The notes under the pieces are model-generated. The model was not told the DNA's origin, did no database searches, and saw only the letters and a list, made by a program, of their open reading frames with translations. A stretch of 64,000 nucleotides of DNA from JAJZXY01 sp046706185 (GTDB lineage: Archaea; Thermoplasmatota; Thermoplasmata; Sysuiplasmatales; Sysuiplasmataceae): positions 1 through 64,000 of the forward strand of contig JBJKPR010000036.1 in the NCBI GenBank assembly GCA_046706185.1. Direction: 5' to 3'. Position 1 is the first letter of the stretch. Each line of letters opens with the position of its first letter. This document shows positions 1 to 6,934 of the stretch, piece by piece. Both the position numbers and the translations under genes were made by a program.

Positions 1-179
1 TCCGAGCTTGACACACGCGCGTATATCACCACGGCGTCGGGCGTGATTGACTGTTTTGCATCTTCCACTATGATTGTTCCGGTAGGCAGTTGATGCCCTT
101 TTATGTGACCGCTCTTCCACATGCGCCCTGCCGTTTCATAGGCTATTCCTTCCTGTCTCGCCCAAACAGACAGCTTCAT
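1..179 (-). CDS. tnpA: IS607-family serine recombinase TnpA, N-terminal part
   Basis: Reading the minus strand from ATG at 179 gives 59 codons open to the left edge, so the 3' part lies outside the window. The product starts MKLSVWARQEGIAYETAGRM, a MerR-like helix-turn-helix. A linker with GHQLPTGTIIVEDA follows, then VVIYARVSSS, the start of the serine-recombinase catalytic domain in which the Ser of YARVS is the nucleophile. This order, DNA-binding domain first, is typical of IS607 TnpA, which catalyses element transposition. A TnpB partner would be expected downstream, beyond the window. Family assignment is from recognised motifs. Whether the gene is intact cannot be seen. Confidence 0.85.
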   Translation of the reverse strand, partial: MKLSVWARQEGIAYETAGRMWKSGHIKGHQLPTGTIIVEDAKQSITPDAVVIYARVSSS

Positions 180-396
180 CCGACCATAAACGGATACAAA
201 ACTATTTGATCTTTATGATACGTGTCCGGAGCCTCGGGGGTTCTATCCTGTCATCAGCTGCAATCACACTTCCCCAGCCATCTGTTCAGGCCATAGCCGC
301 ATGACCATTCACCCTGCTCCCGCGGTCCGCGGCCCTCAACCATCGGTTCCAGGAAAAGACTCTGATGACGGAAGCCGGCCTCCTGCCGCTGGAAAG

Positions 397-439
397 TTTT
401 ATTTCAGGCCAAAGCGTGGCAAACAGCACTAAAGGGAGG
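397..439 (+). promoter_or_regulatory. TATA-like box and strong RBS before the GcvH-TusA gene
   Basis: A TTTTATTT element at 397-404 lies about 46 nt before ATG 450. A GGGAGG Shine-Dalgarno at 434-439 is 10 nt from that ATG, which fixes the start. The stretch 180-396 has no open frame that looks coding and separates the IS607 gene from this unit. Confidence 0.5.
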
Positions 440-449
440 ATATATCCGT

Positions 450-1112
450 ATGGAGACAGAGGGGTGCTATTTTCCGGATGAGCTGGAGTACACGAATGAC
501 ATGAACCTTTGGCTCAGGAAAGAGAAGAGCGGCAGATACAGGATTGGAATGACATCAGCTCTTCTGTGGACTGCAGGCAAGCCGGTGAAGGTGCTCATGA
601 AGGAAAAGGGCACTGCGGTGGCCGAGGGCAAGAGCGTAGGAAGTGTTGAGGGCAGAAAGTTCTTCGACACCCTGAGAGTTCCGTTCGGATGCACCATCGA
701 AGAAGTAAATACAAACATAGACGAAGGCTCACGGCTCAGCACCGCCTCAATCTATGGGGAGCACTGGCTTGCAGTTGTGGAGGTAACGACAGAAGCAGGC
801 ATTTCAGAGTTTATTGTAAGCGGCAGAGAGGTCCGGGAAAGGGCAATCGAAAAGGTGAGATCGCTCAGGCTTCACTGCTTCTCAGAGCTGCCTGATGCTG
901 AAATGGTGGAGATAGGGAGCGAGTGCAGCGCAGTAATGGCCAGGCTTTCCCAGCTCATGGAAAACAGGGATGAGGGGTTTGCAGTTCACCTTGTCACAGA
1001 TGATGTAACAGCTCCGATAGAGATGGTCAGATGGTCTGACGAAACGGGTAACAGGCTGGCCGAGACAAGGAAGACTGACAACGTCTACCATTTCATTGCA
1101 GTCAAGAAGTAG
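450..1112 (+). CDS. Lipoyl-carrier (GcvH-like) protein fused to a TusA-like sulfur-carrier domain
   Basis: 220 aa. Residues about 10-125 resemble glycine-cleavage H protein: an N-terminal YTND...WLR segment, then GSVEGRKF aligned with the SVESVKA lipoylation motif, placing the lipoyl lysine at K70. Residues about 150-220 resemble TusA/SirA sulfur carriers: EIGSEC around C159 takes the place of the CPxP cysteine, followed by HLVTDD, the helix with WSDETG, and an ending YHFIAVKK. The two Pro of CPxP are absent. No other glycine-cleavage genes are nearby. A rhodanese converges 3 nt away, which suggests sulfur transfer, as for LbpA/TusA/Rhd proteins of sulfur-oxidising Hdr-like systems. The function is inferred; a pure GcvH role remains possible. 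Confidence 0.7.
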   Translation: METEGCYFPDELEYTNDMNLWLRKEKSGRYRIGMTSALLWTAGKPVKVLMKEKGTAVAEGKSVGSVEGRKFFDTLRVPFGCTIEEVNTNIDEGSRLSTASIYGEHWLAVVEVTTEAGISEFIVSGREVRERAIEKVRSLRLHCFSELPDAEMVEIGSECSAVMARLSQLMENRDEGFAVHLVTDDVTAPIEMVRWSDETGNRLAETRKTDNVYHFIAVKK

Positions 1113-1115
1113 AGC

Positions 1116-1958
1116 CTACTTCTCAATTGGGTTCCTTATGCCGTTGCCCCACTCGCTCCAGGAGCCGTCGTAGTTTACTACATTCTTGTAGCCGAGGAGG
1201 TGTGCAAGAACGAACCAAGTGTGGGAAGATCGCTCACCTATCCGGCAATAGGTGACTATCTTCTTGTCGGGCGTTATGCCCTTTGACTCGTACAGGCTCT
1301 TGAGCTCGTCCGCGCTCTTGAACGTCCCGTCGTCGTTTACCGCCTGCCCCCAGGGGATGTTGACCGCGCCTGGTATATGGCCACCTCTCTGTGCGCCCTC
1401 ATTTGGGTATTCTGGAGGCGCGAGCACCTGGCCAGTGTACTCGGCAGGGCTCCTGACATCCACCAGCCCCCAGCCCTTCTTGCCGAGTATGTCCTTCACA
1501 TCGTCGATGTACGCCCTTATTGACTTGTCAGGTTCCTTCGCGGTGAACTTGACGGCAGGATAGCTGGGTACATCCTTCGTAATCTGCCTGTCCTCGGCAA
1601 GCCACTTCTTCCTCCCGCCGTTCATCAACTTCACGTTCTGAACGCCGTAGTAGAGTAGGTCCCAGAAAGCGTATGCGGCAAACCAGTTGTTGAAGTCGCC
1701 GTACAGCACGATTGTAGTGCTGTTGCCTATGCCTGACCGCCCTAGCAGTTCCTCGAGCTGCTTCCTGCTCAGCAGGTCCCTTGTGACTGGATCATTGAGG
1801 TCCTTCTTCCAGTCAAACAGGACTGCTCCAGGGATATGGCTTTGATTGTAGTTGGGCACAGGGTCGTAATCAACCTCGACGATGCGGACAGATTCGCTTT
1901 TGAGGTTGCCGGCGACCCACTCGGTGCTGACGAGTGAATCCTTCTTTGCATACTCCAT
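1116..1958 (-). CDS. Thiosulfate/3-mercaptopyruvate sulfurtransferase (rhodanese)
   Basis: 280 aa, the usual length for a two-domain rhodanese. The N-terminal inactive domain spans about 10-125 (HIPGAVLFDW, LYGDFNNWFAAYAFW, LMNGGRKKW). The catalytic C-terminal domain spans about 150-275 with DVRSPAEYTG, GHIPGAVNIPW and the active loop CRIGERS, nucleophile C238. The enzyme moves a sulfane sulfur from thiosulfate or mercaptopyruvate to an acceptor thiol in the cytoplasm. Start ATG 1958 has AGGTGA just upstream. It is tail-to-tail with the GcvH-TusA gene, a plausible acceptor. The CRIGERS loop fits thiosulfate better than mercaptopyruvate, but the sequence alone does not decide. Confidence 0.93.
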   Translation of the reverse strand: MEYAKKDSLVSTEWVAGNLKSESVRIVEVDYDPVPNYNQSHIPGAVLFDWKKDLNDPVTRDLLSRKQLEELLGRSGIGNSTTIVLYGDFNNWFAAYAFWDLLYYGVQNVKLMNGGRKKWLAEDRQITKDVPSYPAVKFTAKEPDKSIRAYIDDVKDILGKKGWGLVDVRSPAEYTGQVLAPPEYPNEGAQRGGHIPGAVNIPWGQAVNDDGTFKSADELKSLYESKGITPDKKIVTYCRIGERSSHTWFVLAHLLGYKNVVNYDGSWSEWGNGIRNPIEK

Positions 1959-2107
1959 GACTTCACCTTCTTATTGGATTGGGCCGTGCCGTATTTGAAA
2001 TTTTAGTCTATCGAATGGCTACCTGCCTGTGGCAGAGACAAGTACAGCTGGATGCATCAAAAGAGATAACTACAAGTTGGATCTTTGTTCGGAATGACGG
2101 TGAAACA

Positions 2108-2269
2108 ATGCCTGACGACCCTCATGTGATGCACTGTGCCTACTGCGAGCTAAGGATCGGCTACAACCCTGACCCATCCACTGCGGAAGTGCCCCTCTTC
2201 TGCGACGACGACTGCTACGCGCACTACAAGGAAAAGTACCCGGACAAGGTCAAGCAGGGGTGGCCCTGA
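2108..2269 (+). CDS. Small double-CxxC/CxxxC zinc-binding protein
   Basis: 53 aa from ATG 2108 (MPDDPHVMHC). The longer frame beginning at 1979 runs through the promoter region and is unlikely. It holds CAYC (C10, C13) and CDDDC (C32, C36) about 18 residues apart, followed by aromatic YAHYKEKYP. This is a treble-clef or TRASH/MYM-like zinc knuckle. GGTG lies about 8 nt before the start. It is not secreted and no catalytic residues are visible. It could act as a metal-sensing or protein-protein module. The next gene is 120 nt downstream on the same strand. The exact family is not recognised. Confidence 0.6.
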   Translation: MPDDPHVMHCAYCELRIGYNPDPSTAEVPLFCDDDCYAHYKEKYPDKVKQGWP

Positions 2270-2390
2270 GGCCGCACTGCACCATAGGCTTAAGACGTTC
2301 CAGACCTCTTTACTCGGGCATATCCTGATTGCAGCCAAAGGACAGAAGCATCCGCAACCGGGCATATTTGATACATTCAGGACGGTGTGA

Positions 2391-3533
2391 ATGATGAATT
2401 TCAACCATACAGAAGAACAGAAGCTGATAGCTGCAACAGTAAGGGGGTTCGCAGAGAAGGAGGTGGGACCCATAGCCTCAGACATAGAAGAGGAGATGCG
2501 GTTCCCTGTCGAGCTCCTTCCAAGGATGGCTGAAATCGGACTGATGGGCATGCAGGTTCCTGAGGAGTACGGAGGGGGAAACCTGGGAACAGTGAGTTAT
2601 GCCATGGCTATAGAGGAGCTGGCAAGGGTGAGCGCCTCAGTTGCCATCATCGTATCGGTCCACAATTCACTTGTCCTCTACCCCCTGCTGAGGTTTGGCA
2701 GCAGTGAGCAGAAGGAGAAGCATGTACGGGACATGGTGGCTGGCAGGAAACTGGGAGCATACTGCATAACAGAGGCAACGGCAGGCTCGGATGTTTCAAA
2801 CGAGTCTTCCCTTGGAGTCAGAGACGGAGACAGCTACGTTCTGAACGGCGAGAAGCTCTTCATCACAAACGGGGACAAGGCTGACGTATTCTTTGTAATG
2901 ATCAGGACGGCGCCCGGAAAAGGGAGCAGGAGCCTGAGCGCATTCGTGATCGAGCGTGGTACCAAGGGGTTCAATATCTCGGAGCCGCTCAAGAAGATGG
3001 GCCTCAATGCATCAGGAACGGTGTCAATTCACCTTGACAACTGCATTGTACCCGCCGAGAACATGCTGGGGTCAGAAGGCGACGGAATGAAGATTGCGCT
3101 CTCAACGCTCGACGGGGGAAGGATAGGAGTGGGTGCCCAGAGCCTTGGCATTGCACAGGGCGCCTTCGAGGCGGCGCTTGGTTACTCAAAGCAGAGGGAG
3201 CAGTTTGGAAAGAAGATATCCGAATTCCAGGGCATCCGGTGGATGCTGGCAGATATGGCAATGAACATAGAGGCGTCAAGACTTCTGCTCTACAGGGCTG
3301 CTTTCATGAGAGACGAGGGAAAGGATTATTCGCTCGCAGCCTCCATGGCAAAGCTCTTCGCATCCGAAACTGCAAATGTGGTTGCAGACAGGGCAGTGCA
3401 GATTCACGGCGGAATAGGGTACATAAGGGGCACACCCGTAGAGCGTTTTTACAGGGATGCGCGCATCACCCGCCTCTACGAGGGAACGAGCGAAATACAG
3501 CGGCTGGTCATCTCGCGAAAGCTGCTGAAATGA
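2391..3533 (+). CDS. Acyl-CoA dehydrogenase
   Basis: 380 aa, standard length for a short/medium-chain acyl-CoA dehydrogenase, a cytoplasmic FAD enzyme that makes a trans-2,3 double bond in acyl-CoA and passes electrons to ETF. The N-terminal helical domain is about 1-120. The beta domain has CITEATAGSD and LFITNGDKAD. The C-terminal helical domain has REQFGKKISEFQ, the FAD-contact segment QIHGGIGYIRGTPVERFYRD, and RLYEGTSEIQ whose Glu (E364) is at the catalytic-base position. The start may be ATG 2391 or the adjacent ATG 2394. Chain-length preference cannot be read. Together with the methylmalonyl-CoA mutase at 63 kb it fits fatty- or branched-chain acyl-CoA degradation. Confidence 0.93.
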   Translation: MMNFNHTEEQKLIAATVRGFAEKEVGPIASDIEEEMRFPVELLPRMAEIGLMGMQVPEEYGGGNLGTVSYAMAIEELARVSASVAIIVSVHNSLVLYPLLRFGSSEQKEKHVRDMVAGRKLGAYCITEATAGSDVSNESSLGVRDGDSYVLNGEKLFITNGDKADVFFVMIRTAPGKGSRSLSAFVIERGTKGFNISEPLKKMGLNASGTVSIHLDNCIVPAENMLGSEGDGMKIALSTLDGGRIGVGAQSLGIAQGAFEAALGYSKQREQFGKKISEFQGIRWMLADMAMNIEASRLLLYRAAFMRDEGKDYSLAASMAKLFASETANVVADRAVQIHGGIGYIRGTPVERFYRDARITRLYEGTSEIQRLVISRKLLK

Positions 3534-4874
3534 TCATGCCCCTGTCTTTGAGATTGCCCTGTCAAGTATCTCGACGGCAGTGTCTATCTGCTCACTTGTG
3601 ACGTTCAGAGACGGTATGAGGCGTATCCCCGATTTTCCGCAGCCCAGGAGTATCAGCCCCATCCTGTGTGCTTCCGCCAGTATCTGGTCGCGCTCCCTTG
3701 TGGCGTATTCCTTTGTCTTCCTGTCCCTGACAAGCTCGATCGCAAGCATCAGGCCCAGGCCCCTCACGTCACCGATCATATCGTGCTTCAACTGGAGTTC
3801 AAGAAGCCTCTTCCTGAAGTAGGCGCCCATTTTTTCCGAGTTCTCCACCAGCCCTTCGTCTCGCAGGACATCGAGCGTTGCGAGGGAGGCGGCGCACCCC
3901 ACAAGGTTTCCGCCGAAGGTGTTGGAATGGGCCCCCTGTATTCCGAAATCCAGATCCTTCCTGAAGACAGTCGCTGAAATTGGAATGCCTGAGCCCAGGG
4001 ACTTTGAGGTTGTGAGTATATCAGGCTTGATGCCCCAGTGCTCTATGCCCCACATCTTCCCGGTCCTCCCGAGCCCAGCCTGGACTTCGTCATCAGCAAA
4101 GAGTATGCCGTACTTCTCAAGTATCCTCTTGACAATGGGGTAGAACTCCTTCGGCGGAACGATGTAGCCACCTTCGCCCTGGACGGATTCCCCGAACAGC
4201 ACGGCCACTTCGTCAGGCGGTATAAACGAGCTGAAGTATGTCTCTTCAAGTGTTCTTGCGCACCAGAGGTCACAGGAGGGGTATTCAAGGTGGTAAGGGC
4301 ACCTGTAGCAGTTTGCAAACGGTATGTGTGTGACTCCATCCAGCGTGGGAAAGAACCGCTGTTTCTGCACGCCCTTGCTTGCTGTCAGCGACAGGGCCCC
4401 CATTGTCCTTCCGTGGAACCCGCCGATGAATGCTATCATTCTCTTCCGCTGGGTGGACCATCTCGCAACCTTGATCGCGGCCTCCACCGATTCGGCTCCG
4501 CTGTTTCCGAAGAATACCTTCTTTTCGAAGTCTCCAGGTGTCACTTCGGCAAGCCGCTGAGCGAGAGATGCCTGTATGTCGTAGTAGAAATCTGTCCCTG
4601 CAAAATGCATCAGCTGCTCAGACTGTTTCTTGACAGCTTCCACTATCCTCGGGTGGCAGTGTCCGACGTTGAGCACACTTATCCCGCTCGAGAAATCGAG
4701 CAGTGTGTTTCCGTCAACGTCCTCAACCACAAGACCGCTCGCCCTACTCGCCACAACAGGCAGGCTCTTGGTGGTGGTGGCAAGGTATTTCCCGTCCTTC
4801 TCGATGATCTCCCTGGCTGCAGGGCCTGGGGGCGGAATCTTGATATCAGGTACCTTCTGCATTACATTCTTCAT
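3534..4874 (-). CDS. Class III aminotransferase (4-aminobutyrate/ornithine type, archaeal)
   Basis: 446 aa from ATG 4874 (MKNVMQKV). A GTG at 4892 would add six residues, but the TATA-like TTTAAAAG near 4905-4913 predicts transcription starting around 4885, favouring the ATG. It is a PLP fold-type I enzyme: GNSGAE phosphate-binding turn, FADDEVQAGLGRTG with the ring-nitrogen Asp, and Schiff-base Lys in TTSKSLGSG (about K291). A Cys-rich insert CYRC...PSCDLWC (C-x2-C-x8-C-x3-C, about residues 189-205) is shared with the paralogue at 11.3-12.8 kb and with archaeal GABA-aminotransferase-like enzymes, some of which are amino-acid racemases. The substrate therefore remains open. It ends directly at the acyl-CoA dehydrogenase stop, tail-to-tail. 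Confidence 0.87.
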   Translation of the reverse strand: MKNVMQKVPDIKIPPPGPAAREIIEKDGKYLATTTKSLPVVASRASGLVVEDVDGNTLLDFSSGISVLNVGHCHPRIVEAVKKQSEQLMHFAGTDFYYDIQASLAQRLAEVTPGDFEKKVFFGNSGAESVEAAIKVARWSTQRKRMIAFIGGFHGRTMGALSLTASKGVQKQRFFPTLDGVTHIPFANCYRCPYHLEYPSCDLWCARTLEETYFSSFIPPDEVAVLFGESVQGEGGYIVPPKEFYPIVKRILEKYGILFADDEVQAGLGRTGKMWGIEHWGIKPDILTTSKSLGSGIPISATVFRKDLDFGIQGAHSNTFGGNLVGCAASLATLDVLRDEGLVENSEKMGAYFRKRLLELQLKHDMIGDVRGLGLMLAIELVRDRKTKEYATRERDQILAEAHRMGLILLGCGKSGIRLIPSLNVTSEQIDTAVEILDRAISKTGA

Positions 4875-5170
4875 GGTCGACACTATAAACACTACATTTG
4901 TTCACCCTTTTAAATGGAGGTCTGACAAGGGGGCTGTGCTGCTTCAGGCGCAGAAGAGCTGTAATAAATAAAAATACGCTGCTGCCAGCTACATTTGTGC
5001 TGTCTGGCAAAGTGGAGTTTGGATGCAATGCCCCTTCAGTTAAACATCTATAAAATATTACGAATATAGTAATACGCAAAGGAATACCGAGCATCGCACT
5101 TGCACTTTTCCCGACTCTGTGAGGCATTCTGCGGACGAGGGAAGTGTGCTTAAGATAATCACGAAACGCT

Positions 5171-5209
5171 TATAAAAGGACCCCTGATACAGGGTAATTC
5201 ACCTAGGTG
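5171..5209 (+). promoter_or_regulatory. TATA box and RBS of the rpoK-rpsB-memo operon
   Basis: TATAAAAG at 5171-5178 is a consensus archaeal TATA box. AGGTG at 5205-5209 sits 7 nt before the TTG start of rpoK. Between the aminotransferase start and this box (about 4915-5170) no coding frame is apparent; the region is AT-rich. Confidence 0.75.
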
Positions 5210-5216
5210 CGTTGAT

Positions 5217-5405
5217 TTGGAATTCAGATACACAAGATTTGAAAGAGCCCGCATTATAGGCGCGAGGGCCCTGCAGATTTCAATGGGTGCGCCTATCCTT
5301 GTGGATGTGCCGGCGGGCATGATCGACCCTGTTGACATCTCAATGCTGGAATTCAGCAAAGAATTAATACCAATGACAGTTAGACGAAAGAGCGTAAACA
5401 ACTAG
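5217..5405 (+). CDS. rpoK: DNA-directed RNA polymerase subunit K (Rpb6/omega-like)
   Basis: 62 aa, starting at TTG 5217, supported by AGGTG 7 nt upstream and a TATA box; no in-frame ATG lies upstream. The family core YTRFERARIIGARALQISMG is present at residues about 5-24, followed by the conserved ELIPMTVRRK end. It is the archaeal Rpb6/omega counterpart, which helps assembly of the largest RNA polymerase subunit. rpsB starts 8 nt after its stop, so the two are co-transcribed, a well-known archaeal gene order. Confidence 0.95.
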   Translation: MEFRYTRFERARIIGARALQISMGAPILVDVPAGMIDPVDISMLEFSKELIPMTVRRKSVNN

Positions 5406-5413
5406 GTAGTTGC

Positions 5414-6031
5414 ATGATCAGCGAAGAATCAAAACCGGAACAGTATCTGATACCCGAGGACACCTACCTCACGTCCGGCGTTCACATAGGCACCCAGCAG
5501 AAGAGTGCCGACATGAAGCAGTTCATCTTCAAGGTAAGGAGCGACGGCCTTTATGTGCTTGACATAAAGCAGACCGACCAGAGGATCAGGGTCGCATCCA
5601 GGTTCCTTGCAAAGTTTGACCCGAAGAGCGTGCTCATAGTCTCTGCAAGGCAGTACGGACAGAAGCCGTCAAAGTTGTTTGCGGACATGATCTCTGCGAA
5701 GTCTATGCCCGGAAGGTTCGTCCCCGGAACAATGACAAACCCGAACCTTCCCGAATTCACTGAGCCCGAAGTCATTTTCGTCACAGATCCGTCAGCAGAC
5801 CAGCAGGCGCTGCACGAGGCGCTGAACATAGGCATACCGATAGTTGGTCTGTGCGATGCAAACAACGAGACTCGAAACGTCGACCTTGTCATACCGACAA
5901 ACAACAAGGGAAGGAGGGCCCTTGCATGCATTTACTGGCTCCTCACGAGGGAGGTCATGAAGGCACGGGGGCTCATCAAGACCGATGAGGAGTTTACACA
6001 CACAATAGACGATTTCGAGGCATCAATTTAA
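5414..6031 (+). CDS. rpsB: 30S ribosomal protein S2 (uS2, archaeal)
   Basis: 205 aa. Recognised by YLTSGVHIGTQQKSADMKQF near the N-terminus, the central RVASRFLAKFD and VTDPSADQQALHEALNIGIP segments, and GLCDANNETRNVDLVIPTNN, all typical of uS2. It is a structural protein of the small ribosomal subunit. The length matches archaeal S2, which lacks the bacterial coiled-coil insertion. AGGT precedes ATG 5414. It lies between rpoK and the Memo gene in one operon. Confidence 0.97.
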   Translation: MISEESKPEQYLIPEDTYLTSGVHIGTQQKSADMKQFIFKVRSDGLYVLDIKQTDQRIRVASRFLAKFDPKSVLIVSARQYGQKPSKLFADMISAKSMPGRFVPGTMTNPNLPEFTEPEVIFVTDPSADQQALHEALNIGIPIVGLCDANNETRNVDLVIPTNNKGRRALACIYWLLTREVMKARGLIKTDEEFTHTIDDFEASI

Positions 6032-6069
6032 TCGTCAACCTCAGCACTACCCAATATCGGTGATGCTGA

Positions 6070-6888
6070 ATGAGGTATCCTGCTGTTGCCGGTTCGTTCT
6101 ATGCATCTTCTCCCGAATCGCTCGGAAGGCAGGTTCGCGACTGTTTTACATCCAGCCTCGGACCGGGTGAGTTGCCATCCGCCGAAAACAGAGGAAGAGG
6201 GAGGAGAATCAGGGGGGTTGTCGTCCCGCATGCGGGCCTGGTATATTCGGGCCCGGTGGCAGCCCATTCGTATCTTGAACTCTGGAAGGACGGACTGCCT
6301 GACCTCTTTGTCATAATAGGGCCAAATCACTACGGTACAAGCAGCCTTGCATCCCTGGCAAGTGAGGATTTCTTGACTCCGATGGGTGAGGCACACGTTG
6401 ACCAGCAGATTTCGGGGAAGCTAGAGGGCGGTCTCTTCGAGTTCGACGACGAAGCACAGTCCGGAGAGCACTCGATAGAGGTACAGCTCCCTTTCCTGCA
6501 GTTCATGAGGAAGGAGGTGAGGTTTGTCCCCGTCTGCATGGGGGCCCAGGATTATGAGACAGCCCGGGAGGTGGGGAGGAAGATTTCAAAGGCAATAGAG
6601 GGCATGGACGCAGTCGTAATTGCATCGAGCGATTTTTCCCATTACGTGACGCCGGAAGCGGCGAGAGAGAAGGATATGGTGGCGGTGGACAGGATAATTC
6701 ACAACGACCCCATGGGACTATACGACGCGGTTACAAGGCTTGACATAAGCATGTGCGGTTACGGGCCGATCATGGCAATGCTCAGCGCAGTCAGCTTCAG
6801 CAGGGCGGAGATGCTCCATTACGGCCATTCTGGGCAGGTCGAAAGGATGAGGGAAGTGGTTGCCTACTGTGCAATAAAAATCGAATGA
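6070..6888 (+). CDS. Memo family protein (MEMO1-like, non-heme-metal site fold)
   Basis: 272 aa. The order of motifs is that of the Memo family: YPAVAGSFY at the N-terminus, VVPHAGLVYSGPVAAHSY, IIGPNHYG, GEAHVDQQ, EHSIEVQLPFLQ, VIASSDFSHY and the C-terminal MCGYGPI with a late His (HYGHSG). The fold is that of class III extradiol dioxygenases, with three conserved His near the metal site. Its role in archaea is not established. It follows rpsB by 38 nt, the conserved archaeal neighbourhood of ribosome and isoprenoid genes. Confidence 0.92.
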   Translation: MRYPAVAGSFYASSPESLGRQVRDCFTSSLGPGELPSAENRGRGRRIRGVVVPHAGLVYSGPVAAHSYLELWKDGLPDLFVIIGPNHYGTSSLASLASEDFLTPMGEAHVDQQISGKLEGGLFEFDDEAQSGEHSIEVQLPFLQFMRKEVRFVPVCMGAQDYETAREVGRKISKAIEGMDAVVIASSDFSHYVTPEAAREKDMVAVDRIIHNDPMGLYDAVTRLDISMCGYGPIMAMLSAVSFSRAEMLHYGHSGQVERMREVVAYCAIKIE

Positions 6889-6934
6889 AAAGTGTTTGTT
6901 TAAGAAATTCGGCTGCTCGCCTGCAGCGCGGCCA

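Noticed and set aside
4038..4913. 291-codon plus-strand frame opposite the aminotransferase
   Set aside because: Antisense shadow of a well-supported PLP enzyme; no RBS and no family motifs.
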